A DNA stretch of 28,278 bases from Bacteroidota bacterium (GTDB lineage Bacteria; Bacteroidota; Bacteroidia; Chitinophagales; Chitinophagaceae): positions 1-28,278 of the forward strand of contig JAEVYV010000376.1 of the NCBI GenBank assembly GCA_023392575.1, written 5' to 3'. Below, piece after piece: positions 1 to 7,632 of this stretch. Positions within the stretch are counted from its first letter, which is position 1. Each line of letters opens with the position of its first letter. The position numbers were made by a program, and so were the translations under genes. Under the pieces are notes generated by a model. It saw only the letters and a program-made list of their open reading frames with translations, searched no databases and was not told the origin of the DNA.

Positions 1-108
1 GCGGGTGAAGTGGTTAATTGAACATTCTACCTCGCATCAACTTTTGTGGTGTATTGAAAGTTTGGTGCTCCGAAATCCGCCACTGCGCCAAGCGCCAAAA
101 CGTTAGCG
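1..108 (+). repeat. Partial attC site (right part), window edge
   Basis: The left arm and R'' lie outside the window. The right arm is seen at about 76-96 (ccgccactgcgccaagcg), followed by the core R' GTTAGCG at 102-108. The loop contains CATCAACTTTTGT, also found in the sites at 6010-6209 and 9752-9947. It belongs to the cassette that precedes the window. Confidence 0.8.
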
Positions 109-186
109 GTAATTTTTTATTGAGCTAACGTTTTTTACTTGTGGTGTTGGGACACTTTTACTATTTTATTTTAAAAACTAACTGTT

Positions 187-528
187 ATGACTATACAAGA
201 ACTAAAAAATTATTTAGTAAAACATTCTCCATTCAGGACTAAAGGCTATGATGACGAATTATTTTATTTTACAGAGTCCACTATACGCATTCAAGATGGA
301 GAACCTTTTGGCTATGTATTGTCCGGTGACGGTAATTTTTTTACTTTACAGGAAACTCCTGTCAAGGGGCTTTTCCCGTTTTTTATTAATTACCAAATAG
401 TAGACAGTGAAATAGAAGAATCTCCAATAACAATTAATTATGACGAAAGTAAAATAAAACAAGACCCATACAGAGATGCAAATGCTATTAACGGCTTTCT
501 AATTCTGGAACCTGCACAGGGACAATAG
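187..528 (+). CDS. Cassette 1 hypothetical protein (113 aa)
   Basis: This is the forward gene of cassette 1 and starts 85 bases after the recombination point. The product has no signal peptide or membrane segment, is acidic, and is rich in aromatic residues (ELFYF, FFTL, LFPFFINYQ), which suggests a small soluble cytoplasmic protein. I do not recognise a family. The ATG follows an A/T-rich stretch with no clear Shine-Dalgarno, which is normal for Bacteroidota. Its 3' end overlaps by 41 bases the 3' end of a minus-strand ORF (488-805). Both reading frames look protein-like, so the cassette may hold a convergent pair, or only one of the two may be real. Confidence 0.6.
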   Translation: MTIQELKNYLVKHSPFRTKGYDDELFYFTESTIRIQDGEPFGYVLSGDGNFFTLQETPVKGLFPFFINYQIVDSEIEESPITINYDESKIKQDPYRDANAINGFLILEPAQGQ

Positions 529-805
529 AAAAAGGCTTTTCTAGGTTTGTGATGCTCCTTAAATCTGAGGAGACACATCCATGCAGGCCCAAACCAATAT
601 ACCCACCTCCACATCCTGCTAATTTTATGTACTTATTTTTTGACTCTCCGCTTAGGTAGACCATATAAAAAGAGTTACTCTTATAGTCATAGTAAGACTT
701 TTCTCGAAAGTCAACTATTAAGCGGTTTAACTCATGGATAAGAGTTTTGAAATTTTCAACTGTTTCTTCGTGGCTATTTGCCTGTTTAAATTCGTAGGTG
801 GACAT
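488..805 (-). CDS. Cassette 1 reverse-strand hypothetical protein (105 aa)
   Basis: This ORF reads against the usual cassette direction. I chose the ATG at 805 (MSTYEFKQANSHEE); an upstream TTG at 829 would lie inside the attC core and is less likely. The product has a helical, charged N-terminal half and a Gly/Cys-rich stretch (KLAGCGGGYIGLGLHGC, about residues 66-82), and no membrane segment. The family is not recognised. It converges with the gene at 187-528 and overlaps it by 41 bases. Any promoter would have to sit in the attC region at 821-953. Reverse-oriented cassette genes are uncommon but known and usually carry their own promoter. Confidence 0.45.
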   Translation of the reverse strand: MSTYEFKQANSHEETVENFKTLIHELNRLIVDFREKSYYDYKSNSFYMVYLSGESKNKYIKLAGCGGGYIGLGLHGCVSSDLRSITNLEKPFSIVPVQVPELESR

Positions 806-820
806 AGCAAATAAAACTCC

Positions 821-953
821 CGCTAACAACAGTTTTGCAAAAGTTGGGCTGACGGATTAATTTTAAACTGTGAATAAATATTTAGCTTTTGTAAAAAAGT
901 TAGGCTGACGAATTTCAAATACCCAACCTTCGCAAAGATGATAAACGTTAGGC
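821..953 (+). repeat. attC site of cassette 1 (short class, 133 bp)
   Basis: R'' CGCTAAC is at 821-827 and R' GTTAGGC at 947-953, a perfect GTTRRRY core. The arms around ttttgcaaaagttggg (834-849) and cccaaccttcgcaaag (922-937) pair imperfectly. The 8 bases at 820-827 are the inverse complement of the cassette start GTTAGCGG at 102. Two GGCTGACG motifs lie in the loop. Confidence 0.9.
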
Positions 954-977
954 GTCATTTAAAGGAGCATTCGACCA

Positions 978-1760
978 ATGAAAATGTTTTTAAAACTTCT
1001 TCTCTTCTTTTTCCTCTTTGAGTCTTCAGGTTGTGGGTTGGTTGGTGACAAAAAAGAGCCGGCAACATTTTACAACTCAATTGCCGGCTGGGACATCCAG
1101 CATGTTCCGATTATTAAACCTTTTCGTGTAACAAGCACTGACGGCGGACGGAGTTGGTTTTTAAACCAAAAAGAACTTGGTAGCATCGAAGTATCTCGTT
1201 TTGGCGTTTCCCAAAACATAATTTATGGAAAAGGCAACTCGAGGTGGTTTGTCTTCGATACCAAGTCGAAACTATTTGCTGAATATGGAAGCGAAGCACA
1301 ATTGAATGAATGTCTTCAAAGTTTGGGCATAAAGCCGAACCAGATTTCGGAGTGCAACGATTACTTTAAAAGATTGGCTAAAGGTTTCAAACCTTATTGG
1401 TTTCCTGCTGAAGGCAAAGAGTATCCTGACTATCCTGCCATCACTCCAAAAGACATCATTGATATTAAAATTATAGACTCCGTGAATGAAGAGCCGGATT
1501 TTGAACTGTTGAAAAAGCCAAAAGTGAGCAAGGAAAAGATTTATTTTTTTAGGGTTCGCTATTCAAAAGGAGAAAATGAGCTTTACTACCTTTCTTTCAA
1601 CAACAATCCACCAATAGCAGTAAAAGACAGTTCGGTCATTCCAGTTTTCGAAACCAGTAATATGTTTCACATAACCTTATATACCCCTTATCCCGTTGCT
1701 GAACAAAAAGGTATACCAGAAAGCAAACGAATACATAAAGGGAAACAGATTTTCTTTTAA
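978..1760 (+). CDS. Cassette 2 putative lipoprotein (260 aa)
   Basis: The product starts with a Lys-flanked hydrophobic segment (residues 1-14, Phe/Leu-rich) followed by a lipobox-like SSGC with Cys19, so it is probably a lipoprotein, though position -3 is Ser rather than Leu. The mature part is about 240 residues, mixed alpha/beta, with several Tyr/Pro-rich stretches and no recognised domain. It is the only cassette gene here with an obvious Shine-Dalgarno (AAAGGAG at 960-966, 11 bases before the ATG), unusual for Bacteroidota and a hint that the cassette came from a host of another phylum. The gene fills its cassette (948-1901) and ends 14 bases before R''. Confidence 0.75.
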   Translation: MKMFLKLLLFFFLFESSGCGLVGDKKEPATFYNSIAGWDIQHVPIIKPFRVTSTDGGRSWFLNQKELGSIEVSRFGVSQNIIYGKGNSRWFVFDTKSKLFAEYGSEAQLNECLQSLGIKPNQISECNDYFKRLAKGFKPYWFPAEGKEYPDYPAITPKDIIDIKIIDSVNEEPDFELLKKPKVSKEKIYFFRVRYSKGENELYYLSFNNNPPIAVKDSSVIPVFETSNMFHITLYTPYPVAEQKGIPESKRIHKGKQIFF

Positions 1761-1774
1761 GCAACTAAACGAAC

Positions 1775-1907
1775 GCCTAACATGGTGTTTATGAAATAGC
1801 GGCTTGATTACAAATGCTGAACAATATATCTTTAATAAACTTTGGAACAAAAGTGTGGCTGAAGGAACAATAATTCCGCTACTTCATAAACACCCGTTCC
1901 GTTGTGT
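1775..1907 (+). repeat. attC site of cassette 2 (short class, 133 bp)
   Basis: R'' GCCTAAC is at 1775-1781 and R' GTTGTGT at 1901-1907. The arms pair over a long stretch: ggtgtttatgaaatagcgg (1784-1802) against ccgctacttcataaacacc (about 1877-1895), with a small bulge as expected for attC extrahelical bases. The 9 bases ACGCCTAAC at 1773-1781 match in inverse the cassette start GTTAGGCGT at 947. Confidence 0.92.
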
Positions 1908-1924
1908 GAAATTCTTATGAGACG

Positions 1925-3361
1925 ATGCGTTTACTATTAGCCCTCTTTTTATTTACTTCTTTTTCTTCATCAGGACAGACACTGCCTGACAGTATCGTCA
2001 TTACCAAGAACACATATGTTAACAGCTTTTCAGAAGAAGGTGACAATCTCTATAGGACAGAAAAGTTTTCGCTGTTTCTGAAAGGAAACAAATACATCCT
2101 AAATGGCAAAAGAATAGCGAAATCTAAAATTGTTGACTTTCTTTCAGCAATTAATGAGCCGAGCAATACGAATAACTCTCTCTTGAAATACCAGATAGAC
2201 ACAAGTTGGATAAAGAACAATGCAAGCGAGCTATTGACATACTACTCTGACAAGAAAAGCTTTGCATGGAATGAAAAACAAAGAGAAGCCATCTATAAAG
2301 AACTTGCGGATTTTAACAACTATAAAAAGGAACTAAACAGTTATCTATCCTCGGGCTGCTGTTACACGATGCACAATAGTTACAAGAATGAATACATAGT
2401 ACAGGTTTATCTAAAAGACACAATTACGGACGAAATCAAGTCGAGAAAGTATGTTTGGGGATACAAAATGCCCTGGATGAATAAATCAGGAGATACTCTT
2501 TTTAATTATGACATTGAAAAACAACTTGAAAAAATTTTAAGAACCAAATCAAAAACGGAAGATCCACTTAGTGGAAACAAGCTACTGGGTTACCTGGTAA
2601 ACCACATTATTGACAATAACCAGAGTACCCTTTATGCTTTGTCAGCCTACAGTTATCTAAAGGAAATTGAGGAATTGAAATCTGACTTTGGGATCTTGTC
2701 TTTCAATGAAGTTCAAGGGCGTGGAAGATACATATGGAACGAACCTGCTACAATAAGGGTTCGACTAACGAACAAGTACATGCTCGACAACGTAAACCTT
2801 GTTTTCCTGGCTTCCCAAACAGGCAACACTATTTATGCACGTGACAGTTTAAAAAAGGATTATATACGGTATATAGACAGGGTTCAATCGATAAATTTTA
2901 TTTCCAGCTATCTCAAGTCTCATCCTGATACCCGACTTGACATCTATTACTTCAATAATAAGGGCATCAACGACTATAATATTGAAAGCGTAAATAAAAA
3001 CCCGAAAGAATGGAAGCTGCATGATGACTATTTAAAAAGCCTTGAAACGTCACAAAAGTTAGGAGTAAAGTTTTCCTTTGACATTGACCAGGCAATCAAA
3101 ACTTCAGAACAGGTTCATTGTGGTTGTAATTATAGGTTTGACCGTAGTTATTTGGAACAAGCAATCTTCTTTGAAATCAGAGATGACGAAGGGAATAGCT
3201 CAATATGGTTTTTGCTTCCTGACGACAAAGTTTTGCTTTACATCATGGACAGTTCGAGAACGTTGAACTTTAAACGTTTTGACTTCAACAGCACAAAAGA
3301 GTATGGATTGATTTATCCTTGTGCTTTGTTTGACAAGAATGGCAATAGAGTGACGAAATAG
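1925..3361 (+). CDS. Cassette 3 large secreted hypothetical protein (478 aa)
   Basis: An N-terminal signal peptide is clear: a hydrophobic Leu/Phe run, then SSSGQ with likely cleavage before Gln18, the usual Bacteroidota pattern. The mature protein of about 460 residues is presumably periplasmic or surface-exposed. It has paired cysteines (SSGCCYTM near residue 145 and HCGCNY near 402) that could form disulfides. I recognise no catalytic domain. The ATG is 23 bases after the core site and the stop lies 7 bases before R'', so the gene occupies nearly all of a large cassette (1902-3557). Confidence 0.75.
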   Translation: MRLLLALFLFTSFSSSGQTLPDSIVITKNTYVNSFSEEGDNLYRTEKFSLFLKGNKYILNGKRIAKSKIVDFLSAINEPSNTNNSLLKYQIDTSWIKNNASELLTYYSDKKSFAWNEKQREAIYKELADFNNYKKELNSYLSSGCCYTMHNSYKNEYIVQVYLKDTITDEIKSRKYVWGYKMPWMNKSGDTLFNYDIEKQLEKILRTKSKTEDPLSGNKLLGYLVNHIIDNNQSTLYALSAYSYLKEIEELKSDFGILSFNEVQGRGRYIWNEPATIRVRLTNKYMLDNVNLVFLASQTGNTIYARDSLKKDYIRYIDRVQSINFISSYLKSHPDTRLDIYYFNNKGINDYNIESVNKNPKEWKLHDDYLKSLETSQKLGVKFSFDIDQAIKTSEQVHCGCNYRFDRSYLEQAIFFEIRDDEGNSSIWFLLPDDKVLLYIMDSSRTLNFKRFDFNSTKEYGLIYPCALFDKNGNRVTK

Positions 3362-3367
3362 AACTTC

Positions 3368-3563
3368 ACACAACAGCGCATTGGCGCATATGGCGGGTTG
3401 ACGAACAAACCATCAGCAATAAATCACTTATCATCACTTGTCCGGTCAGACCGAATGCTAATGAGCTTTTGAATAAAATTTTTACATTAGTTCTTTAATC
3501 AGCATCGTTACGGGCTGGACGTTCAATGAATACCGCCACATCGCCAATGCTTTAACGTTACCT
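3368..3563 (+). repeat. attC site of cassette 3 (long class, 196 bp)
   Basis: R'' ACACAAC is at 3368-3374 and R' GTTACCT at 3557-3563. Left arm gcattggcgcatatggcggg (3378-3397) pairs with ccgccacatcgccaatgc (3533-3550). The 10 bases at 3365-3374 match in inverse the cassette start at 1901. Much of the site is nearly identical to the attC at 5202-5397. Confidence 0.92.
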
Positions 3564-3748
3564 GCAAGCGGTCTGACGAATGCTAATGAGCGACACGACA
3601 AAAGACCATCATCAGGTTTTCAAATTGTTTTAATTCTGCCAGGCTTCTATTGCCTGACACATTTTAGCACATTCGCCACGCACAGGGCGACACTGCAAAA
3701 GAGCTAAAAATTTGCTGGGCGACTGAGAGACACGAAACAAAACTGTTT
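3564..3748 (+). other. Cassette 4 leader with extra attC fragments
   Basis: This 185-base stretch has no gene. It repeats an attC loop word (GACGAATGCTAATGAGC at about 3574-3590, close to 3449-3466 inside the preceding attC) and has an L'-like palindromic segment (cgccacgcacagggcga, 3674-3690). It then carries TTGCTGGGCGACTGA at 3712-3726, whose inverse complement is at 4191-4205. It looks like the right half of a second, decayed attC joined to the first. Confidence 0.5.
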
Positions 3749-4075
3749 ATGGACGAAAAAATAATTGCAGCTATTCTTGGCATCATAGGTGGTGTTGCCG
3801 GTTCAATGTTTACGCCGTGGGCTAAATGGCAGTTCGAGAAAAAGCGTCAACGCTATCAAAACAGAATTAAGTTTTTAAAAGACGCAAGAGATTTAGCCTA
3901 CCGCACCAGAGATAATTTCGGGTTCTTTATTACTATTGAATATTACTCACAGATAAGACCGTACTTGCCTAAAAAACTAATACAAAAATGGGAAGTCGGG
4001 CAGGATTTTAAAGAAGGCTATCCAGAGCTACTTGACTTGTTATCTGACTTAGAAAAAAAGTGGGACATCTTATAG
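3749..4075 (+). CDS. Cassette 4 small single-pass membrane protein (108 aa)
   Basis: Residues 4-24 form a glycine-rich hydrophobic segment (IIAAILGIIGGVAGSMFTPW), followed by a strongly basic stretch (KWQFEKKRQRYQNR). This predicts an N-out, C-in single-pass anchor with a cytoplasmic domain of about 80 residues, helical and ending acidic. The family is not recognised, although small proteins of this layout are common among accessory genes. The gene lies inside the 15-bp inverted pair 3712-3726/4191-4205 and is convergent with a tiny membrane-peptide ORF at 4070-4162. Confidence 0.65.
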   Translation: MDEKIIAAILGIIGGVAGSMFTPWAKWQFEKKRQRYQNRIKFLKDARDLAYRTRDNFGFFITIEYYSQIRPYLPKKLIQKWEVGQDFKEGYPELLDLLSDLEKKWDIL

Positions 4076-4162
4076 CTTGTTGCTCTTTTCAGATAGTTCA
4101 TTCACCTTGACAAGTATGCAGGTTAAAAGAACAATGACAACTAACAGAAGAAGTTCTATCAT
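4070..4162 (-). CDS. Possible 30-aa single-TM small protein, reverse strand
   Basis: Reading from the ATG at 4162 gives MIELLLLVVIVLLTCILVKV and then ten polar residues ending at TAA. One membrane helix is followed by a charged tail, the layout of small membrane proteins and of some type I toxin peptides. Its stop codon overlaps the last bases of the forward gene 3749-4075 tail to tail. The hydrophobic periodicity and clean ATG-to-stop argue that it is real, but at this length chance cannot be excluded, and no homologue is recalled. Confidence 0.35.
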   Translation of the reverse strand: MIELLLLVVIVLLTCILVKVNELSEKSNKL

Positions 4163-4205
4163 AGACTGAAATTTTAAAGGTTAAAAAATATCAGTCGCCC
4201 AGCAA

Positions 4206-4364
4206 TGTCAAAGAACTAAGCCGACACACGGCGCACCAAGCATTTGTAAGCTGCTCACAGTAGCAATACACAAGGCTAACAGCTTACAAAACCTTGTTGC
4301 TTACAGACGCTTCAGGAGAACCCCTTACACAATTAAAACCACCATCAAGACAAATCCGCCATGC
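4206..4364. repeat. Gene-free tail of cassette 4 with 11-bp inverted repeat
   Basis: No gene is visible. TTTGTAAGCTG at 4243-4253 and CAGCTTACAAA at 4280-4290 could form a stem with a 26-base loop that includes GGCTAAC. Together with the CCCAGC at 4199-4204 this resembles the left side of a degenerate attC preceding the functional-looking site at 4365. Confidence 0.4.
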
Positions 4365-4500
4365 AGGTAACATAGGTTTGCTGCAATAGCGGCGGACGGA
4401 ATGCCTATCACCAGTTTGTTCGTTTATCATCTTTAGTTTATTTTGTTGGGCTGACGTAATTCTATTGCCGCTACATGCAGCAAGCCTTTTAACGTTAGCG
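4365..4500 (+). repeat. attC site of cassette 4 (short class, 136 bp)
   Basis: R'' AGGTAAC is at 4365-4371 and R' GTTAGCG at 4494-4500. Arm ggtttgctgcaatagcgg (4375-4392) pairs with ccgctacatgcagcaagcc (4469-4487). TGCAGGTAAC at 4362-4371 is the inverse complement of the cassette start GTTACCTGCA at 3557, so the outer cassette 3558-4494 is a genuine unit. Confidence 0.92.
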
Positions 4501-4508
4501 GCAACTTT

Positions 4509-5195
4509 ATGAAGAGTCTCATTTTTTTAGTTCTATTTGTTCCCTTCACTGTTTTTGGACAATCATTCAAAGATGTCGAAAAATTATTTGCAAGTAGTCT
4601 TTTCTCAATCAAAGACAGCAGTATACACGATCACTATTCACACTTTGCTACACTTAGTTCAAAACGAAACATCAACAGGCTCAAAGCGAGGTATGAAAAT
4701 TTGAACGCAACCTCGGTTTATATTATCGAAGGATACAATTTCAAGACGGGAAAATACAGTGTGTTTGAACAATATAATTTTTCACCCGCTTTAGATATGT
4801 TCGCAGATTGTCGCACATTTTTGAACGGTAAAGAGTTAAAAGGAAATACAAAATGGGCTTTGAGCTTTGACAGTTCTCTTTTGTATATGGACACAATTTG
4901 TCTCGGTAAAATTTATCCAAGAGTATATCGATACGGCATGGGATGTGAAGGAACAAGACAGAAAGAAAAACTTGCTGATCAACTAACTAAAAAAGCAAAA
5001 GCAGATGGAATTGTAACAGAATCTTATTGTAGGGTCGAGACTTTTATCCTTAGAGATGAAAATAAAATAGTGATTAAATACTTAATTCCTGTTCCTGGAC
5101 AAAGAAGGGCCGAAATAAATGCAGGAATGTTATCAGACTGGCCTCCAGGTTTAGATTTTTGGCTTTTCGTTTCACCTAAACTTACAGGTGACTAA
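4509..5195 (+). CDS. Cassette 5 secreted hypothetical protein (228 aa)
   Basis: A standard signal peptide (MKSLIFLVLFVPFTVFGQ, cleavage before or after the Gln) predicts export. The mature domain of about 210 residues has scattered cysteines (DCRTF, ICLG, GCEG, YCRV) and a strand-rich pattern; no family is recognised. The ATG is only 14 bases after the core of the preceding attC, leaving almost no leader, so transcription must come from upstream or from within the attC. The stop lies 7 bases before R''. Confidence 0.75.
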   Translation: MKSLIFLVLFVPFTVFGQSFKDVEKLFASSLFSIKDSSIHDHYSHFATLSSKRNINRLKARYENLNATSVYIIEGYNFKTGKYSVFEQYNFSPALDMFADCRTFLNGKELKGNTKWALSFDSSLLYMDTICLGKIYPRVYRYGMGCEGTRQKEKLADQLTKKAKADGIVTESYCRVETFILRDENKIVIKYLIPVPGQRRAEINAGMLSDWPPGLDFWLFVSPKLTGD

Positions 5196-5201
5196 CTCTG
5201 C

Positions 5202-5397
5202 CGCTAACAGCGCATTGGCGCATATGGCGGGTGACGAACAAACAATCAGCAATAATTCGCTTATCATCACCTGTCCGGTCAGACGAAATACTATTGAGCA
5301 TTTGAATAAAATTTCTACATTAGTTCTTTAATGAGCTTTGGTTGTGGGCAGACAAAACACGGACTTCCGCCACATCGCCAATGCCTCTACGTTAGTG
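5202..5397 (+). repeat. attC site of cassette 5 (long class, 196 bp)
   Basis: R'' CGCTAAC is at 5202-5208 and R' GTTAGTG at 5391-5397. Arm gcattggcgcatatggcggg (5212-5231) pairs with ccgccacatcgccaatgc (5367-5384). The left arm is identical to that of the 3368-3563 site and the length is the same. TGCCGCTAAC at 5199 matches in inverse the cassette start at 4494. Confidence 0.93.
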
Positions 5398-5446
5398 GCA
5401 ACCCGTTTGACACAGTCTTCAAAATCATAGAGACTCGACCAAAAAA

Positions 5447-5980
5447 ATGAGAAAATTCGGAATATTTAGTTTGACAATTTTTGTTTCAATAGTTCTTGCA
5501 GGACTATACGGAATTTTACACGACCAAATAACCTATACAATTGCACCAGAGTATTTTACTAAATTCAAATACGACCAATTTGGTTTAGAACCACATTGGT
5601 TTGGCGGACATAGACAGACTGTTGCAGTTATCGGTTTTCTTGCAACTTGGTGGACAGGAATTTTTATTGGTTTAGGTCTTGGCTTGACTGGACTTATTTA
5701 TCAAGACCACAAGACAATGCGTAGAGCAATACAAAAAGCTATTGTTGTGACATTTTGCTTTGCAGTAGCAATGGGAGGTTTTGGTTTTTTGTATGGCAAG
5801 TTCATATTGACAAAAACTGGAGTTGATTGGTGGTTGCCGGAAAATTTAGCTAACAAAAACGCTTTTATAACTGTTGGCTCAATTCACAATTTTAGTTATT
5901 TAGGCGGACTACTTGGACTTATTGCAGGCATTTATTATTTAATTCGTTTTAGCAAAAATTTAAAAAGACAAGTTGGATAA
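5447..5980 (+). CDS. Cassette 6 four-TM conserved membrane protein (177 aa)
   Basis: Four hydrophobic segments are visible at about residues 5-23, 61-85, 99-118 and 147-166. The periplasmic loop after the first contains HDQITYTIAPEYFTKFKYDQ followed by a His/Trp-rich HWFGGHRQT. I recall this H/S-DQ-TY-I-PEYF-KF pattern from a conserved membrane protein of unknown function found in diverse bacteria, usually annotated only as a signal-peptide or membrane protein. No enzymatic role can be assigned. It is a single-gene cassette (5392-6203) with a 50-base leader. Confidence 0.75.
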   Translation: MRKFGIFSLTIFVSIVLAGLYGILHDQITYTIAPEYFTKFKYDQFGLEPHWFGGHRQTVAVIGFLATWWTGIFIGLGLGLTGLIYQDHKTMRRAIQKAIVVTFCFAVAMGGFGFLYGKFILTKTGVDWWLPENLANKNAFITVGSIHNFSYLGGLLGLIAGIYYLIRFSKNLKRQVG

Positions 5981-6009
5981 TTTCTCTATTAATAACAAAG
6001 AAGGGCTGC

Positions 6010-6209
6010 CACTAACAAAAGGTTTGGCAATATTGGGGCTTGACGGAATAAGCATCAACTTTTGTACTACTATTTTCCTTTCGTCACCAGCTCGACAGAA
6101 CGCTATTCGGCTTTAGTAATTACAATCAACAATAGTAACTATATTTAACTTCAGTTCAGGCGTGACGAAACGCAGTTGCCCCAACATCGCCAAGCCTTGA
6201 ACGTTAGCA
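6010..6209 (+). repeat. attC site of cassette 6 (long class, 200 bp)
   Basis: R'' CACTAAC is at 6010-6016 and R' GTTAGCA at 6203-6209. Arm aaggtttggcaatattgggg (6019-6038) pairs with ccccaacatcgccaagcctt (6179-6198). TGCCACTAAC at 6007 is the inverse complement of the cassette start at 5391. It is the longest site, exactly at the usual upper length used in attC searches. Confidence 0.92.
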
Positions 6210-6294
6210 GCCATTCTTCAACCACCCCAATTTTCCAAGGTGACAATCTGATAACTAAGCTTAAGCTGCAAGCAAAACCACTAAACAACTGAAT

Positions 6295-7626
6295 ATGACA
6301 AATGCTATTTTCAACTTTCGGACACGTAAAGCGTCATTGCCTCTTACAATTCTTGCAGGACTACTATTGACCTTTACTCTTACTTCTGTAGCTCAAAACA
6401 GAGACACCAAAAATTCTAAGGACTACGCCAATGTTTTTTGGAACCCTCAATTCACTTTGTTTGACTTATTGACAGATGAACCAATTTATCCTCAAGTGAA
6501 CGGCAAATATAAAATTTGGTATTCCAGCAATGAAGACCCAAAACCATACTCCAAAGAGTGTACACCCCAAGAATTACAAGGACTGACATTCTACAAGTTT
6601 AAGACACTTGAAAATTGTCAAAAATGGTGTGACAGCAAAACAGGTAATAAGACGAGCAATAGCAAATCCCTTTTACCTAAAAATTACACTCTAAGCGTCA
6701 GGAATGAAAAAACCAAGTTGACCCAAGCATATATAAGAGAGACATGGAAATATGGTGTTATAGATGATAACAAGAATGTAGTCATAGATTTTAAATACGA
6801 TGCTATTGACAATTCCCTCTTTGAATATAGTCCTATTATTTACGTAAGAAACTACATAAACAAAGAACATAAATATGGCTTTGTAAACAGATTAGGGGAA
6901 GAAGTTGTTCCATTAATCTATGATGATGCTCGTGGCTTTAACGAAGGCTTTTGCAATGTTGCAAAAGGTGACAAGTGGGGGTATATTGATACAACAGGAA
7001 AAGAAGTTATTACATTTAAATTTGACATGGCATATGGGTTTCATAGCGGTCTTGCAGGAGTTAAAATCGGAAATAAATGGGGGTACATAAACAAAACAGG
7101 AAAATTAGTTATTCCAGCGACTTACGATAAAGTATATGATTTTTCAGATGGATATAGCGGCACATTTGCTTCAGTTAAATTGGGCAATCAAGAATTTGAA
7201 ATTGATAAAACGGGCAAGAAAAACGTGAAGCAAACAGAAGCAATGCAAAAAACAAAAAAAGAAATAGCAGAATTTGAAGAAAAGACAAAATACAACACCA
7301 CTAAATTTTGTTTCTCAAATAGTTCCCAAAGCCAAAGTGTAACGCTTTTTGACAAAACGTATCATAGCCAGTTTGAGACAGGCTTAGAAGAGCAACCTGC
7401 AACTGTGGTTATTAAAACATCTAATGGTGTTCAAAAAACAATACAAGGAACTTGGATTATCAGAAGTGAAGGCGTATATGGACCTGCAGATTTTTTGACA
7501 ATAACATTTACAGGTGCAAATTCTCAATTAGGCAAATTGAAATTTTTAGTATTAAGAGATAATAATGGAAACACCCAGACATTACAAGAAATTACACGAA
7601 AGTTGAATTACGAAAAATGTAACTGA
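6295..7626 (+). CDS. Cassette 7 exported WG-repeat protein (443 aa)
   Basis: After a basic N-terminal region, a hydrophobic segment (about residues 15-33) ends in SVAQ, an export signal. From about residue 149 come at least four WG/KYG repeats: WKYGVIDDNKNVVIDFKYD, KYGFVNRLGEEVVPLIYDD, KWGYIDTTGKEVITFKFD and KWGYINKTGKLVIPATYD. This is the WG-repeat family, beta-rich modules common in Bacteroidota cell-surface proteins with mostly unknown ligands. A Lys/Glu-rich helix (about 310-330) links to a further beta-rich C-terminal domain (340-443). It shares its cassette with a second gene starting 6 bases downstream, so the two are probably co-transcribed. Confidence 0.85.
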   Translation: MTNAIFNFRTRKASLPLTILAGLLLTFTLTSVAQNRDTKNSKDYANVFWNPQFTLFDLLTDEPIYPQVNGKYKIWYSSNEDPKPYSKECTPQELQGLTFYKFKTLENCQKWCDSKTGNKTSNSKSLLPKNYTLSVRNEKTKLTQAYIRETWKYGVIDDNKNVVIDFKYDAIDNSLFEYSPIIYVRNYINKEHKYGFVNRLGEEVVPLIYDDARGFNEGFCNVAKGDKWGYIDTTGKEVITFKFDMAYGFHSGLAGVKIGNKWGYINKTGKLVIPATYDKVYDFSDGYSGTFASVKLGNQEFEIDKTGKKNVKQTEAMQKTKKEIAEFEEKTKYNTTKFCFSNSSQSQSVTLFDKTYHSQFETGLEEQPATVVIKTSNGVQKTIQGTWIIRSEGVYGPADFLTITFTGANSQLGKLKFLVLRDNNGNTQTLQEITRKLNYEKCN

Positions 7627-7632
7627 TTTGCA

